A stretch of DNA of 39,170 nucleotides from Tabrizicola fusiformis (GCF_013328815.1 NZ_JABUHN010000021.1:1-39170), one strand, 5' to 3'; shown: positions 1-6,698, numbered from the stretch's first letter. Notes: generated by a model not told the origin, from the sequence alone. Numbers and translations: made by a program.

Positions 1-69
1 TACGACCGCTGCCCGATCCTCTTCCTCTCCGCCTGCGCCCTCGCCGCGACTGTCATCTATTGGTTGTGA
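1..69 (+). CDS. C-terminal end of a membrane protein (partial)
   Basis: The first 22 codons of the window are open and end in TGA at 67-69. The visible tail begins YDRCPIL and continues with a run of hydrophobic residues ending in IYWL, which looks like a last transmembrane helix. It could be the end of a transporter subunit serving the adjoining catabolic operon, but too little is visible to name a family. It converges on the cupin gene with only 9 bases between the stops, and no terminator hairpin fits in that gap. Confidence 0.45.
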   Translation, partial: YDRCPILFLSACALAATVIYWL

Positions 70-78
70 GTCCTGACC

Positions 79-426
79 CTAGCTGTCCGGCAGCGGGGCG
101 TATTCGGGCCGGGCGGGGGTAAAGACATCAAGGTTGATCACCTCTTCGTCGCCCACGACAACCGCATGGTGCATCACATTGCCCGGAATCACGATCAGGC
201 CACCCGGGCCAAGCCGGGTGACCTGCCCGGCCACATGAAAATCGGCAATGCCGGAGACGATATAGGCGATCTGCTCATTATCATGCTTGTGCGGCTTCGG
301 CTCGTGGCCCGGTTGCAGCCGGTGCAGGGCAATGGTCGCTCCTTTACCGGAAAACGCCTTTTGCTCAACGCCGGGGCGGATGGTCTTCCAGTCCAGTGCC
401 GACCAGTCGATCTGATGGATATTCAT
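79..426 (-). CDS. Small single-domain cupin protein
   Basis: This 115-residue protein has the conserved cupin barrel. Motif 1 reads PGHEPKPHKHDNEQ and supplies two histidines and a glutamate as metal ligands, followed by a glycine after IVSG. Motif 2 is PGNVMHHAV. Such small cupins bind one metal and act as isomerases, dioxygenases or sugar or acid binding proteins; the substrate cannot be read from sequence. It is the last gene of the leftward operon. The start at 426 is chosen because GGAGG lies 4 to 5 bases upstream. An ATG 8 codons earlier (450) would overlap the aldolase stop and lacks such a site. Confidence 0.8.
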   Translation of the reverse strand: MNIHQIDWSALDWKTIRPGVEQKAFSGKGATIALHRLQPGHEPKPHKHDNEQIAYIVSGIADFHVAGQVTRLGPGGLIVIPGNVMHHAVVVGDEEVINLDVFTPARPEYAPLPDS

Positions 427-442
427 GGTGCCTCCATTGGGT

Positions 443-1186
443 TCAGGCATGGGCAGCGGTCATCAGCCGCCGTGCCCCGCCAAGGATCAGCCCCTGATCA
501 GAGCCGCAGACGAATAGGGTGATGCCGCGTGCCGCATGGCTGGCGATGCTGGCCGGATCGGAAACGAAAAGGCCCGCCGCCTTGCCGGCGGCCCGGGCCG
601 CAGCGGTAACGGCGTCAATCGCCGCGGCCAGTTCCGGCGCGTCGGGCGCGCAGCCAAGCGACAGCGCCAAATCCTGCGGGCCGACGAACAGCACATCCAC
701 CTCGGGCACCGCGGCGATGGCATCCAGCTCTGCCATGGCCACGGCATCTTCGATCTGCGCCAGAAAGACGCTGCCCGTATCCGACTGTCGGCGATATTCG
801 GCGGGTGGCAGGGTGCCGTAACCGCCCGCCCGGCCCGAGGGCGAAAAGCCGCGTCCGCGCGCATATTTCATCGCGTCCGCCACCTTGGCCGCCTCTGCCG
901 CACCGCGGATATGCGGCACCATCACCCCGGCGCAGCCCATATCCAGCGCCGGCCAGATTTCGTCAGCCTGCGCATTGCGCGAACGGATCAGCACCGGCAG
1001 GTCAACCGAACGGCCCGCCATCGCCATGAGGTCAATCGTCTGGGTGCCGATCGGGGCGTGTTCGCGGTCGGCAACCACGAAATCCAGCCCGCCCAGCCCC
1101 AACACCTCGACCACCTGCGGCGCGGGTGTCTTGACAAAACACCCGACCAAACGCTCCCCCGCCAGAATGCGGGCACGCAGGTTCAT
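443..1186 (-). CDS. HpcH/HpaI family aldolase
   Basis: This 247-residue protein belongs to the class II, metal-dependent pyruvate aldolase family (HpcH/HpaI/GarL). The family cleaves 4-hydroxy-2-oxo acids to pyruvate (or a short oxo acid) and an aldehyde. Key features are in place: DREHAP with the general base His43, Arg68 in VLIRSR, the metal ligands Glu146 (QIED) and Asp172 (GPQDLA), and the glycine-rich stretch near 115-124. Length and spacing match HpaI closely, so it should be active. It overlaps the upstream gene by 4 bases (ATGA type), which indicates translational coupling. The substrate is unknown; the partner genes do not match a standard hydroxyphenylacetate or rhamnonate pathway. 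Confidence 0.88.
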   Translation of the reverse strand: MNLRARILAGERLVGCFVKTPAPQVVEVLGLGGLDFVVADREHAPIGTQTIDLMAMAGRSVDLPVLIRSRNAQADEIWPALDMGCAGVMVPHIRGAAEAAKVADAMKYARGRGFSPSGRAGGYGTLPPAEYRRQSDTGSVFLAQIEDAVAMAELDAIAAVPEVDVLFVGPQDLALSLGCAPDAPELAAAIDAVTAAARAAGKAAGLFVSDPASIASHAARGITLFVCGSDQGLILGGARRLMTAAHA

Positions 1187-2088
1187 ACCGCCAGCCCCAC
1201 CAGCTCGGCCGCGACGGTGGTGGTCATCAGCCGGATCTGCCCATCGTCATAGCCAAGGCGGATCAAGAGCGCGATGATCGCGCGCATCCCCTCGACCGGG
1301 GTGGGATTGTTCTTTTGCCCAAGGTCCGAGCCGAAGAACGTATTGCCGATCCCCGCCGCCGCAATCACCTCTTGCAGATGGGCATCGTCGAACAGATGGA
1401 AGGTCGAGGGGATGAACATGCAGATCGAATGTTCCATCTTGACGCCCATCGACACCAGCGAACGCACATCCTCCATGCTGCAATCATTCACATAGGTCGG
1501 ATGGTTCAGAAACAGACGCCTCACGCCGCGCGCCTTGGCCTCTTCGTAAAAGGGGAAGCATTCACTTACATGGTGATGGCCGGCAGAGACGACTGCATCC
1601 GCTTCGGCGATCAGATCAAGGATCAGTTTCACCTCGTCGCGCACCACGCCTGCGTCATCGGTCAGCGTGGCGGGAATGGCAGCGACGGTCTTGCGGCTGT
1701 TGACCGGAAACTTGTTCTTGAAATCGACGTCCTTTGCTTCGTATTCCAAGTGGTTCCTGGCATGGGCCGTCGCCATCCAGACGACCTTGGCCCCCTGTTT
1801 CAGCGCATAATCCACTGCCGAAGGATTCAGCCCGCCCACCGGATTGTTCAGGACGACCGCGCCGATGGCTTCGGTCCGGCAACCCAAATTGTCGTTCATC
1901 AACCGGGTGATCGGCATGGTCGGATAATAGTGATCCTTGATCAGGATGGCCCGCATCCCTGCCGCATCGGCCGCGCGCAGCACCTCGATGTGATCAACCT
2001 TGCGCGGATGCAGAGAGGGGCCGGAATGGATATGCAGATCGACCGCGCCCTGCATCAGCGCATCAATCCGGGGGGTGGCATCAGTCAT
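1183..2088 (-). CDS. DUF6282 family metal-dependent hydrolase-like protein
   Basis: This 301-residue protein starts with a DLHIHSGPS motif (His19, His21), typical of PHP and amidohydrolase-like barrels. Further likely metal ligands are in KDHYY, ATAHARNH, SAGHHHVSE and FFGSDLGQ. I recognise it as DUF6282, a family with no assigned reaction that often sits in catabolic operons. A hydrolytic ring or amide opening step would fit its place between a flavin dehydrogenase-like enzyme and an aldolase, but this is inference. It overlaps the upstream gene by 8 bases and the downstream gene by 4. Confidence 0.8.
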   Translation of the reverse strand: MTDATPRIDALMQGAVDLHIHSGPSLHPRKVDHIEVLRAADAAGMRAILIKDHYYPTMPITRLMNDNLGCRTEAIGAVVLNNPVGGLNPSAVDYALKQGAKVVWMATAHARNHLEYEAKDVDFKNKFPVNSRKTVAAIPATLTDDAGVVRDEVKLILDLIAEADAVVSAGHHHVSECFPFYEEAKARGVRRLFLNHPTYVNDCSMEDVRSLVSMGVKMEHSICMFIPSTFHLFDDAHLQEVIAAAGIGNTFFGSDLGQKNNPTPVEGMRAIIALLIRLGYDDGQIRLMTTTVAAELVGLAV

Positions 2089-3190
2089 CTTCGTTCTCCG
2101 TCATGGCCCCGCTCAGGGGGGCTGGGATGAAACCTTTCCAGTGCTGATCCAGCACCGGCATATCGGCAAAGCGTTTGCGGGCATCGGCGGCACGCCCGAT
2201 CAGATCGGCCACAGTCAGGTCTTTGTCGCGGCAATAGGCTTCCAGCGTGGCAAGCGCCTCCTCAAGCACCGACCAGCCGCGCAGCATCACTTCCGAAGAC
2301 AGGCCGACGGCCGATGCCCCGGCCAGAAGCATCCGCGCAACATCGGCGCCGTTGGTGGCGCCATTGATGCCGATAAGGCTGTGGCCCGGGCCCAGCGCCG
2401 CCCGGCTGGTGGCAAGCCAGTGGCAGGTCAGCGGCAGGTTCCACCAGCCGCCGATGCCGCAACTGGTGCCCAGCACCGGCGCCATCGTGTCAAGATCGGG
2501 CAACAGGCCCAGCGCACGGCCCGCCATGACAACGCTTTCCGCCCCGGCGGCAAAGGCTGCGGCGGCAAGCTCTGGCACCCGCTCGCTTTGCCCGGTGATC
2601 TTGACCCAGACGGGAATTTCCACCGCCTGCACCATCATCCGGGTCAGCTCGCCGACCCGCGCGGGGGACAGTTCCGTCGCAACAGCTCCCTGCGCCGCCT
2701 GGCTGGCATAGGGGGTGCCGATGTTGAACTCCAGCACCCGCAACCCGGCCGCCTCCACGGCCTTGGCCATGCGGACGGCGGGTTCCGGCGCAGCCAGGAT
2801 CAGCGAGGGCACATAAAGGCAGTCATGCCGCGCCGCGAAGCGATCCATCGCCACGCATTGCGCCAGCCAGTCGTCGAACCCCAAAGGCGTCAGACCGGAT
2901 CGGGTCAGGAGGGTTGCCGGCGGGGCATCCGGCCCCCATGGCACCGGGCGCCAGTCCGGGCCCAGCGCGACATATTCCGCCCGGGTCAGTTGGTCTTTTG
3001 CCGCTTCGGATTCGTTGGTCGATTTGCCCACCACGGCCCCTGCACCGGCAAGAATGGCGGAACGGATGCCCGCAGCGTCGATCAGATGTTCCCCCGCCGC
3101 GGCGATCACGGGGTTTTTCAGCCGAAGCCGCCCGATACGGGTTTCAAGACATGCCGACCGGCCGCTGCCGCGCTGGTTCCCGCTGTGCAT
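2081..3190 (-). CDS. Dihydroorotate dehydrogenase-like FMN oxidoreductase
   Basis: This 369-residue TIM-barrel flavoprotein resembles the dihydroorotate/dihydropyrimidine dehydrogenase family. Seen motifs are RLKNPVIAAAGE near the start, LEFNIGTPY, VWVKITGQ (the FMN-contacting lysine strand), and the phosphate-binding end IGINGATNGADV followed by LLAGASAVGLSSEV. These enzymes reduce or oxidise a C=C bond in a cyclic or unsaturated substrate using FMN. It is the first gene of the operon and is very probably catabolic rather than pyrD, because it sits with an aldolase, a cupin and an IclR regulator. The start at 3190 is 24 bases from the palindrome at 3214-3230. A start about 16 codons inside, just before the conserved domain, cannot be excluded. 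Confidence 0.8.
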   Translation of the reverse strand: MHSGNQRGSGRSACLETRIGRLRLKNPVIAAAGEHLIDAAGIRSAILAGAGAVVGKSTNESEAAKDQLTRAEYVALGPDWRPVPWGPDAPPATLLTRSGLTPLGFDDWLAQCVAMDRFAARHDCLYVPSLILAAPEPAVRMAKAVEAAGLRVLEFNIGTPYASQAAQGAVATELSPARVGELTRMMVQAVEIPVWVKITGQSERVPELAAAAFAAGAESVVMAGRALGLLPDLDTMAPVLGTSCGIGGWWNLPLTCHWLATSRAALGPGHSLIGINGATNGADVARMLLAGASAVGLSSEVMLRGWSVLEEALATLEAYCRDKDLTVADLIGRAADARKRFADMPVLDQHWKGFIPAPLSGAMTENEDD

Positions 3191-3213
3191 GGCGTAGAAT
3201 CACCTTCTTAGTT

Positions 3214-3230
3214 GTTCTCCATTAGAGAAC
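3214..3230. promoter_or_regulatory. Perfect inverted repeat, candidate IclR operator
   Basis: GTTCTC and GAGAAC flank the 5-base spacer CATTA. The site lies in the 132-base region between the leftward operon and the divergent iclR-type gene, close to the operon start. IclR proteins bind short dyads of this kind next to the genes they control, so this is the best operator candidate. The assignment is inferred from position and symmetry. Confidence 0.55.
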
Positions 3231-3322
3231 GATGTTATCTATATTGAAGCCTTGCCAAGACTTGTCAATCTTCCGATGAAGGTGGGCAAATCCGCATCGG
3301 GCAGAGAGGGGTCGGCAAACAG

Positions 3323-4144
3323 ATGGGCGCAGCGGATGGTGTCAAGGCGGCCGATGTCTGCCTGAGTATCCTTGAACTGGTCGCTTTTCAGGCCGAAGGC
3401 GCAGGTGTCACCCAGATTGCCGACCGCATCGGCATTGCGAAAAGCGCCGTGTTCAAGCACCTTCAGACGCTTGCCGATCACGGCTTTGTCACGCAGGAAC
3501 CCGGAAACGCCCGCTATCGGCTGGGTCCGAAAGCCTGGCTTCTGGCGCGTCATGCCCCGGACCTGAACGATGTGGCCGCCAATGCCATGCCGCTGATGCT
3601 TGCGGCGCGCAACGAGCTGGGCCTGGCGGTGGTTCTCAGTTCGCCCACCCCGCAATCAGTCTTTGTGGTGGCGACGGTTCCCAGCAATCAGCCCATCGAA
3701 ATCGGCATCCGGCCCGGCGGGCAACTGGCGCTGCACGCCTCGGCACAGGGCAAGGTCTATCTTGCCTTCGGACCGGCAGAGGTGCTGGAGCGGGTTTGCG
3801 CAGAGCCGCTGGCCGCAATCACGCCTCGGACGGTGACGGATCCCGGGCAGTTGCGGCGCGACGTGGCCGAAATCCGCCGCTTGGGCTATGCCATGGCACC
3901 CGAGGAAAGCCTTCTGGGCATCAATGCCATTGCGGCGCCGATCTATGACTATCGCGGTGCGCTGGTCGGCAGCATCGGCCTGATCGGCAGCGTGCAACAC
4001 ATCCCGGTGCCGCCCGACCCGGCCCTGATCGCGCGCCTTCTCGGCCTGACCAAGGCCGTCTCCACCGCGCTCGGCGCCCCGCCCGACAAAACGAACGGCT
4101 GTAGAGGGGTGGTAGCTTCTGGACAGAGCCGGAAACCCACTTAG
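3323..4144 (+). CDS. IclR family transcriptional regulator, 3' end probably altered by phage insertion
   Basis: This 273-residue protein has an N-terminal winged helix at about 8-65 (VTQIADRIGIAKSAVFKHL, then FVTQ..RYRLG) and the IclR effector domain at about 75-250 (LHASAQGKVYLAF, the GYA...EE segment, AIAAPIYDYRGALVGSIGLIG). It most likely controls the divergent catabolic operon in response to a pathway acid. Homologous sequence should end near the STALGAPP stretch. The last 14 residues, from codon 260 at 4100, read into sequence that looks like the left end of the prophage, so the tail is probably foreign. The effector domain is otherwise complete and the protein may still work. AGAGGGG lies about 12 bases before the start. 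Confidence 0.88.
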   Translation: MGAADGVKAADVCLSILELVAFQAEGAGVTQIADRIGIAKSAVFKHLQTLADHGFVTQEPGNARYRLGPKAWLLARHAPDLNDVAANAMPLMLAARNELGLAVVLSSPTPQSVFVVATVPSNQPIEIGIRPGGQLALHASAQGKVYLAFGPAEVLERVCAEPLAAITPRTVTDPGQLRRDVAEIRRLGYAMAPEESLLGINAIAAPIYDYRGALVGSIGLIGSVQHIPVPPDPALIARLLGLTKAVSTALGAPPDKTNGCRGVVASGQSRKPT

Positions 4145-4251
4145 AGCGGGTTAAGATGTTGGGATCGCGTGAAAATCCTGACATTATGGCGCGTGGTGGC
4201 GATGCAAGTTGGCGGGTGAAAATGCGTGAAAAGCCGTCACCGGGCGCGCAG

Positions 4252-4285
4252 GTAATCGACATCTGACCTGCATGTGATCGACATC
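4252..4285. repeat. Two direct repeats of GT(A/G)ATCGACATC, 22 bp apart
   Basis: The 12-base units at 4252-4263 and 4274-4285 differ at one base and are spaced by 22 bp, two helical turns. They lie in the presumed phage end and may be protein-binding sites for the transposase or a host factor. Confidence 0.6.
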
Positions 4286-4385
4286 GGCCCGCGTCGGCTA
4301 ACGTATTGAAGCGGAAAGGCTTCATCAGCGTAGAGGGGATGCAAGAATGCGTTTCGCGCAGGCTGGCCGATAGCTTGGGGCCGGC

Positions 4386-4412
4386 AGGTTTCGGAAATCG
4401 GTGCCGAAACCT
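4386..4412. repeat. Inverted repeat AGGTTTCGG / CCGAAACCT
   Basis: Nine-base perfect arms are separated by nine bases. The left arm recurs at 4492-4500, where TTTCGG (4495-4500) and CCGAAA (4506-4511) form a second dyad with a 5-base spacer. Neither is followed by a T-run on either strand, so an intrinsic terminator for the leftward lysogeny operon is possible but not typical. Binding sites for the transposase are an alternative. Confidence 0.55.
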
Positions 4413-4569
4413 ACCAAGGCGGCCGACAACAAGGTTAACGCATCGGAAATAAACGAAAATAACCGATATGCCTGCGACGCACCGTAGCGCGAGGTTTCGG
4501 AACTGCCGAAATGTCAGGATGCGGCAGGCGGCTGCGGTTTCTGACGGCGAAGCGGAAGTTGGTGAGCGC

Positions 4570-4878
4570 CTAGCAGTTGACCGCAGCAACAGTGTTATTG
4601 TCTTGGTTTCGAGTCGAACCGGGAGCAACCTTGCAACCAGTAACCGCCTCGATAGCTCTTACGTTCTTCGCCCAAATGCCTGCGTCATAGGCGACCATCC
4701 AGCTAAGGTCAGGATCATTCGGCAATGCTTGGTAAGTTCCGGGAGAAATTTCGTGAACAAGATACTCTTCACCGTCAATCGTGGTTGTCTTTCCGTTCGG
4801 AAAATACTGCTCCATCTTTGTGCAGGCCAAAAGGAGAAGCACACACATGAAAGGTGGGAATTGTCTGAAAGCGATCAT
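4570..4878 (-). CDS. Small lipoprotein of the lysogeny operon
   Basis: This 102-residue protein starts with a hydrophobic signal ending in the lipobox LLAC, with Cys19 as the lipidation site. The mature part is short and soluble, with no family I recognise. It overlaps the upstream gene by 4 bases (ATGA), so it should be co-transcribed with the repressor and expressed in the lysogen, where it would sit in the cell envelope. Phage lipoproteins in this position are often superinfection exclusion or lysogenic conversion factors. That role is inferred from position only. Confidence 0.65.
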   Translation of the reverse strand: MIAFRQFPPFMCVLLLLACTKMEQYFPNGKTTTIDGEEYLVHEISPGTYQALPNDPDLSWMVAYDAGIWAKNVRAIEAVTGCKVAPGSTRNQDNNTVAAVNC

Positions 4879-5270
4879 AGCGCGGCCTCGTGTTCCATGA
4901 ATGCGACGATACGCTCGATCTGGTTATGATCGAGCAACGAGAGGTCGCCATGTCCAAAGACCGAATGGGCAAAGCGAAGGTGGTAGTCGCGCTTGCCTCG
5001 GATCTTTAGCACTTCATTGCTAGCGGCGATGCGGGAAAGAAGTATTTCCCGCCTTCTGCCTCGTATGGCTGGGTGCGGAGCCAGTTCTACCTTGGGCTGT
5101 TCCAATGCGACCTCCGCCGTCGGCTGGGGCGCCATGGACATGTGGATCTGCACCACGTTAGTTCCGCCGAAGAAGTTGATCCCGCCCTGAGCGGAACCGG
5201 GAGCGGGTGCAGCTGGTATAGCGTCCCTTATCAGCCTGGAAATCGCTTCCTTCGCCTCTTCCATCTGCAT
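4875..5270 (-). CDS. Unknown protein of the lysogeny operon
   Basis: This 131-residue protein is not a family I can name. It has an acidic-basic helical N-terminus (EEAKEAISRLIRD), a short INFFGGTNVVQ strand-like motif seen in other phage proteins near repressors, a proline-rich linker, and a basic helical C-terminal half (RGRRREILLSRIA to RIVAFMEH). The start at 5270 is one base after the repressor stop and has AAGGGGG about 7 bases upstream. A longer reading from 5315 would overlap the repressor by 44 bases. The basic C-terminal part could contact DNA, but this is speculation. Confidence 0.6.
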   Translation of the reverse strand: MQMEEAKEAISRLIRDAIPAAPAPGSAQGGINFFGGTNVVQIHMSMAPQPTAEVALEQPKVELAPHPAIRGRRREILLSRIAASNEVLKIRGKRDYHLRFAHSVFGHGDLSLLDHNQIERIVAFMEHEAAL

Positions 5271-5271
5271 T

Positions 5272-5796
5272 CTATGCCCCCTTGACCAGCCGTATGACCT
5301 GGGCGCGGTTCTCATCCGTCGCCGCCGCTAACAGATGGTAGGCTGCGATGGTTAATTCGGCCTTAACGGATGGGGCAACATTTCGGCCTGCAAGGCCTTC
5401 TTCGACGGCCTCGATGGCGGCTGCCAGTCGTACCTGATCCGGGCCGGTTTCAGCGTGACGCGGGGCCAATACGCGAAGGGTTTCAAGAGCGGACACCTTC
5501 TCGACGGGAGGGCCAGCAAGGTCGGCAGCAATACGTTCACTGATGATGTCAGCAACGGAATTGAACATCCGGCCATCACCCGTGATCAGCCAGTCCAGGT
5601 TAACTGAGAATTCACGTTTATAGCGCGTCAGAAACTGCTGGTCCGGAAACGTGTCACCCCGCTCGTATCCCCCAAGCGTGTCCGGGTGCATGTTCAGCTT
5701 CTCGGCAAATGCCTTGCGTTCCTTGTATCCAAGCGCCTCGCGAACAGCCGTAAGCCGTTGCGAAAATGGTGTTTTTGCGACCGAGGGTCGTGCCAT
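5272..5796 (-). CDS. XRE-family phage repressor
   Basis: This 174-residue protein has a lambda-repressor-type helix-turn-helix at about 10-70 (FSQRLTAVREALGYKERKAFAEKLNMHPDTLGGYERG in pieces, then LDWLITGDGRMF). A helical C-terminal domain without an obvious Ser-Lys LexA-type protease core follows. It is the likely lysogeny repressor, because it faces the ner gene across an operator array and heads the leftward operon. The start at 5796 begins the conserved domain with MARPS and leaves the operators outside the gene; a longer reading to 5952 would run through them. Induction by RecA-type self-cleavage seems unlikely given the missing peptidase domain. Confidence 0.82.
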   Translation of the reverse strand: MARPSVAKTPFSQRLTAVREALGYKERKAFAEKLNMHPDTLGGYERGDTFPDQQFLTRYKREFSVNLDWLITGDGRMFNSVADIISERIAADLAGPPVEKVSALETLRVLAPRHAETGPDQVRLAAAIEAVEEGLAGRNVAPSVKAELTIAAYHLLAAATDENRAQVIRLVKGA

Positions 5797-5803
5797 TCCA
5801 ATT

Positions 5804-5842
5804 AACGGAAATTCTCCGTTTACAAAACGGAGATACTCCATT
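5804..5842. promoter_or_regulatory. Array of four operator half-sites at 11-bp spacing
   Basis: Half-sites are AACGGA (5804-5809), TCCGTT (5815-5820), AACGGA (5826-5831) and TCCATT (5837-5842), each starting 11 bp after the last. Neighbouring pairs form dyads with 5-base spacers; the first is perfect and the last has one mismatch. This places four protein contacts on one face of the helix between the repressor and ner genes. It is the probable operator for the repressor and perhaps Ner. Confidence 0.75.
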
Positions 5843-5847
5843 ATCCC
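5819..5847 (+). promoter_or_regulatory. Probable early promoter Pe
   Basis: TTTACA at 5819-5824 and TATCCC at 5842-5847 are separated by exactly 17 bases, a good sigma-70-like arrangement. The operator half-sites overlap both boxes, so a repressor bound there would block rightward early transcription of ner and the transposition genes. The start site would be near 5854, about 90 bases before ner. Confidence 0.5.
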
Positions 5848-5895
5848 TATGCGTAGGCAGTCAGCTTGCGCCGCCTGCTGTTGAGCCAAACGAAC

Positions 5896-5925
5896 CAACA
5901 AAAAGCGGGTGTTACCAGCACCCGC
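5896..5925 (-). terminator. Candidate intrinsic terminator on the minus strand
   Basis: GCGGGTG (5905-5911) and CACCCGC (5919-5925) form a 7-bp stem with a 7-base loop. Read on the minus strand, the stem is followed by TTTTTGTTG, a typical terminator tail. It would stop leftward transcripts before the switch region. On the plus strand it lies just before the ner ribosome-binding site and could affect translation. Confidence 0.5.
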
Positions 5926-5944
5926 CTCCAGTCGGAGGAACCCG

Positions 5945-6247
5945 ATGACCAAACAGGAGCCTGCGTTGGATCACCCCGGCATTATTGCCGAGATCCACCG
6001 CCGCGGCATGACCCTCACCGAACTTGCCAAGCGGAACGACTACAACCCGAACGTCTTCCGCCAGGTGAAGAGCCGCACCCTCTTCAAGGTGCAGAAGATC
6101 ATTGCCGACTTCATCGACCGCAAGCCCGAGGAGCTGTGGCCGTCCCGTTATCCCAAGGGGAAACCTCGCATCCTCGATACCGCGAAATATCCGCCCATGG
6201 CGAGTCAAAATGCGGATGCGCCCGCAGACAAGAGGGCGGCGGCATGA
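5945..6247 (+). CDS. ner: Ner-like early regulator
   Basis: This 100-residue protein matches Mu Ner. It begins with HPGIIAEIHRRGMTLTELAKRN, continues with a helix-turn-helix, and carries the family signature IADFIDRKPEELWPSRYPKG (Ner has a KPEVIWPSRYQ segment). Ner is a small DNA-binding protein that lowers early and repressor transcription after lytic onset. The C-terminal tail of about 30 residues is extra and lacks clear structure. The start at 5945 follows GGAGGA by about 6 bases; a start 12 codons earlier has no such site. It is the first gene of the early operon. Confidence 0.85.
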   Translation: MTKQEPALDHPGIIAEIHRRGMTLTELAKRNDYNPNVFRQVKSRTLFKVQKIIADFIDRKPEELWPSRYPKGKPRILDTAKYPPMASQNADAPADKRAAA

Positions 6248-6570
6248 GCCGGATCCTGTCAAAACCGGCGCTGCCCTTTGACATCTCCTCGGTGTCGCTC
6301 CGGGGCGCCGCCGCCGATCTCGGGGAGGCGCTGGCCTTTCTTGCCGGTGGGGTTACGCCGGAGGCCGAGACGCGGTCGCGGCTTTGCCAGGCGCTCCGCA
6401 GCCTGCAAGGCCACCTGCTGGCCGAGGCGCGGGAGCAGGCCGGGCGGGAGTCGATCGCCGAGGAGCTGGGACTTCGCGCCGTGCTGGGTGCGGGTCAGGT
6501 TTCGCTGGTGCCACCGTTTCAGCCCGTGCTGGCCGAAGCTGCCGTGCATCTGGCGAGGGCGCACGGGTGA
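6244..6570 (+). CDS. Unknown early phage protein
   Basis: This 108-residue protein starts in an ATGA overlap with ner. It is mostly alpha-helical by composition, with alanine- and leucine-rich stretches (GAAADLGEALAFLAGG, CQALRSLQGHLLAEAREQAGRE). I do not recognise a family. The tight coupling to ner and the small gene downstream shows it belongs to the early operon. Confidence 0.6.
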   Translation: MSRILSKPALPFDISSVSLRGAAADLGEALAFLAGGVTPEAETRSRLCQALRSLQGHLLAEAREQAGRESIAEELGLRAVLGAGQVSLVPPFQPVLAEAAVHLARAHG

Positions 6571-6698
6571 AGGGGCTTCGTTTTGACGACGTGATCGGCG
6601 GCATTGCCCTATTCCTGCTGGTCTTCGGCGGGTTCTGGGCGGCGGCTGGGATGGGCCTGCCGACTGGCGCCGATCAGTTGGTGCAGGAAGTGCCGTGA
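6567..6698 (+). CDS. Small early membrane protein
   Basis: This 43-residue reading frame starts with GTG in a GTGA overlap with the preceding stop and has a single hydrophobic segment, IGGIALFLLVFGGFWAAAG, at about 10-28. Phages often place such one-helix proteins in early operons to act on the host membrane or on competing phages, but no function can be assigned here. The overlap and the clean membrane helix support it as a real gene. Confidence 0.5.
   Translation: MKGLRFDDVIGGIALFLLVFGGFWAAAGMGLPTGADQLVQEVP

Larger units (their letters stand above)
4100..4569. mobile_element. Candidate left end of the Mu-like prophage, repeat-rich and without genes
   Basis: I see no gene between 4145 and 4569. 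Mu-type ends start 5'-TG, and 4100 begins TGTAGAGGGG, with GTAGAGGGG repeated at 4330-4338. GTGAAAA occurs three times (4169-4175, 4216-4222, 4226-4232), two of them preceded by GC, which resembles half of the MuA binding consensus. GT(A/G)ATCGACATC occurs at 4252-4263 and 4274-4285. Dyads follow at 4386-4412 and 4495-4511. Multiple transposase-binding sites are expected at such an end. The exact boundary is inferred, because the matching right end is outside the window. Confidence 0.5.

Noticed and set aside
2000-3211. Plus-strand open frame of 403 codons
   Set aside because: It is antisense to the dihydroorotate-dehydrogenase-like gene, which has clear motifs.
4145-4569. Small genes in the phage-end region
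   Set aside because: Frames here are short, lack ribosome-binding sites and run through dyads; repeats dominate the segment.
5804-5842. LexA box for SOS control of the switch
   Set aside because: The alphaproteobacterial LexA motif is GTTC-N7-GTTC, which is not present in the array.
5797-5952. Repressor gene extended to an ATG at 5952
   Set aside because: The extension would read through the operator array and early promoter. The conserved domain starts just after 5796.
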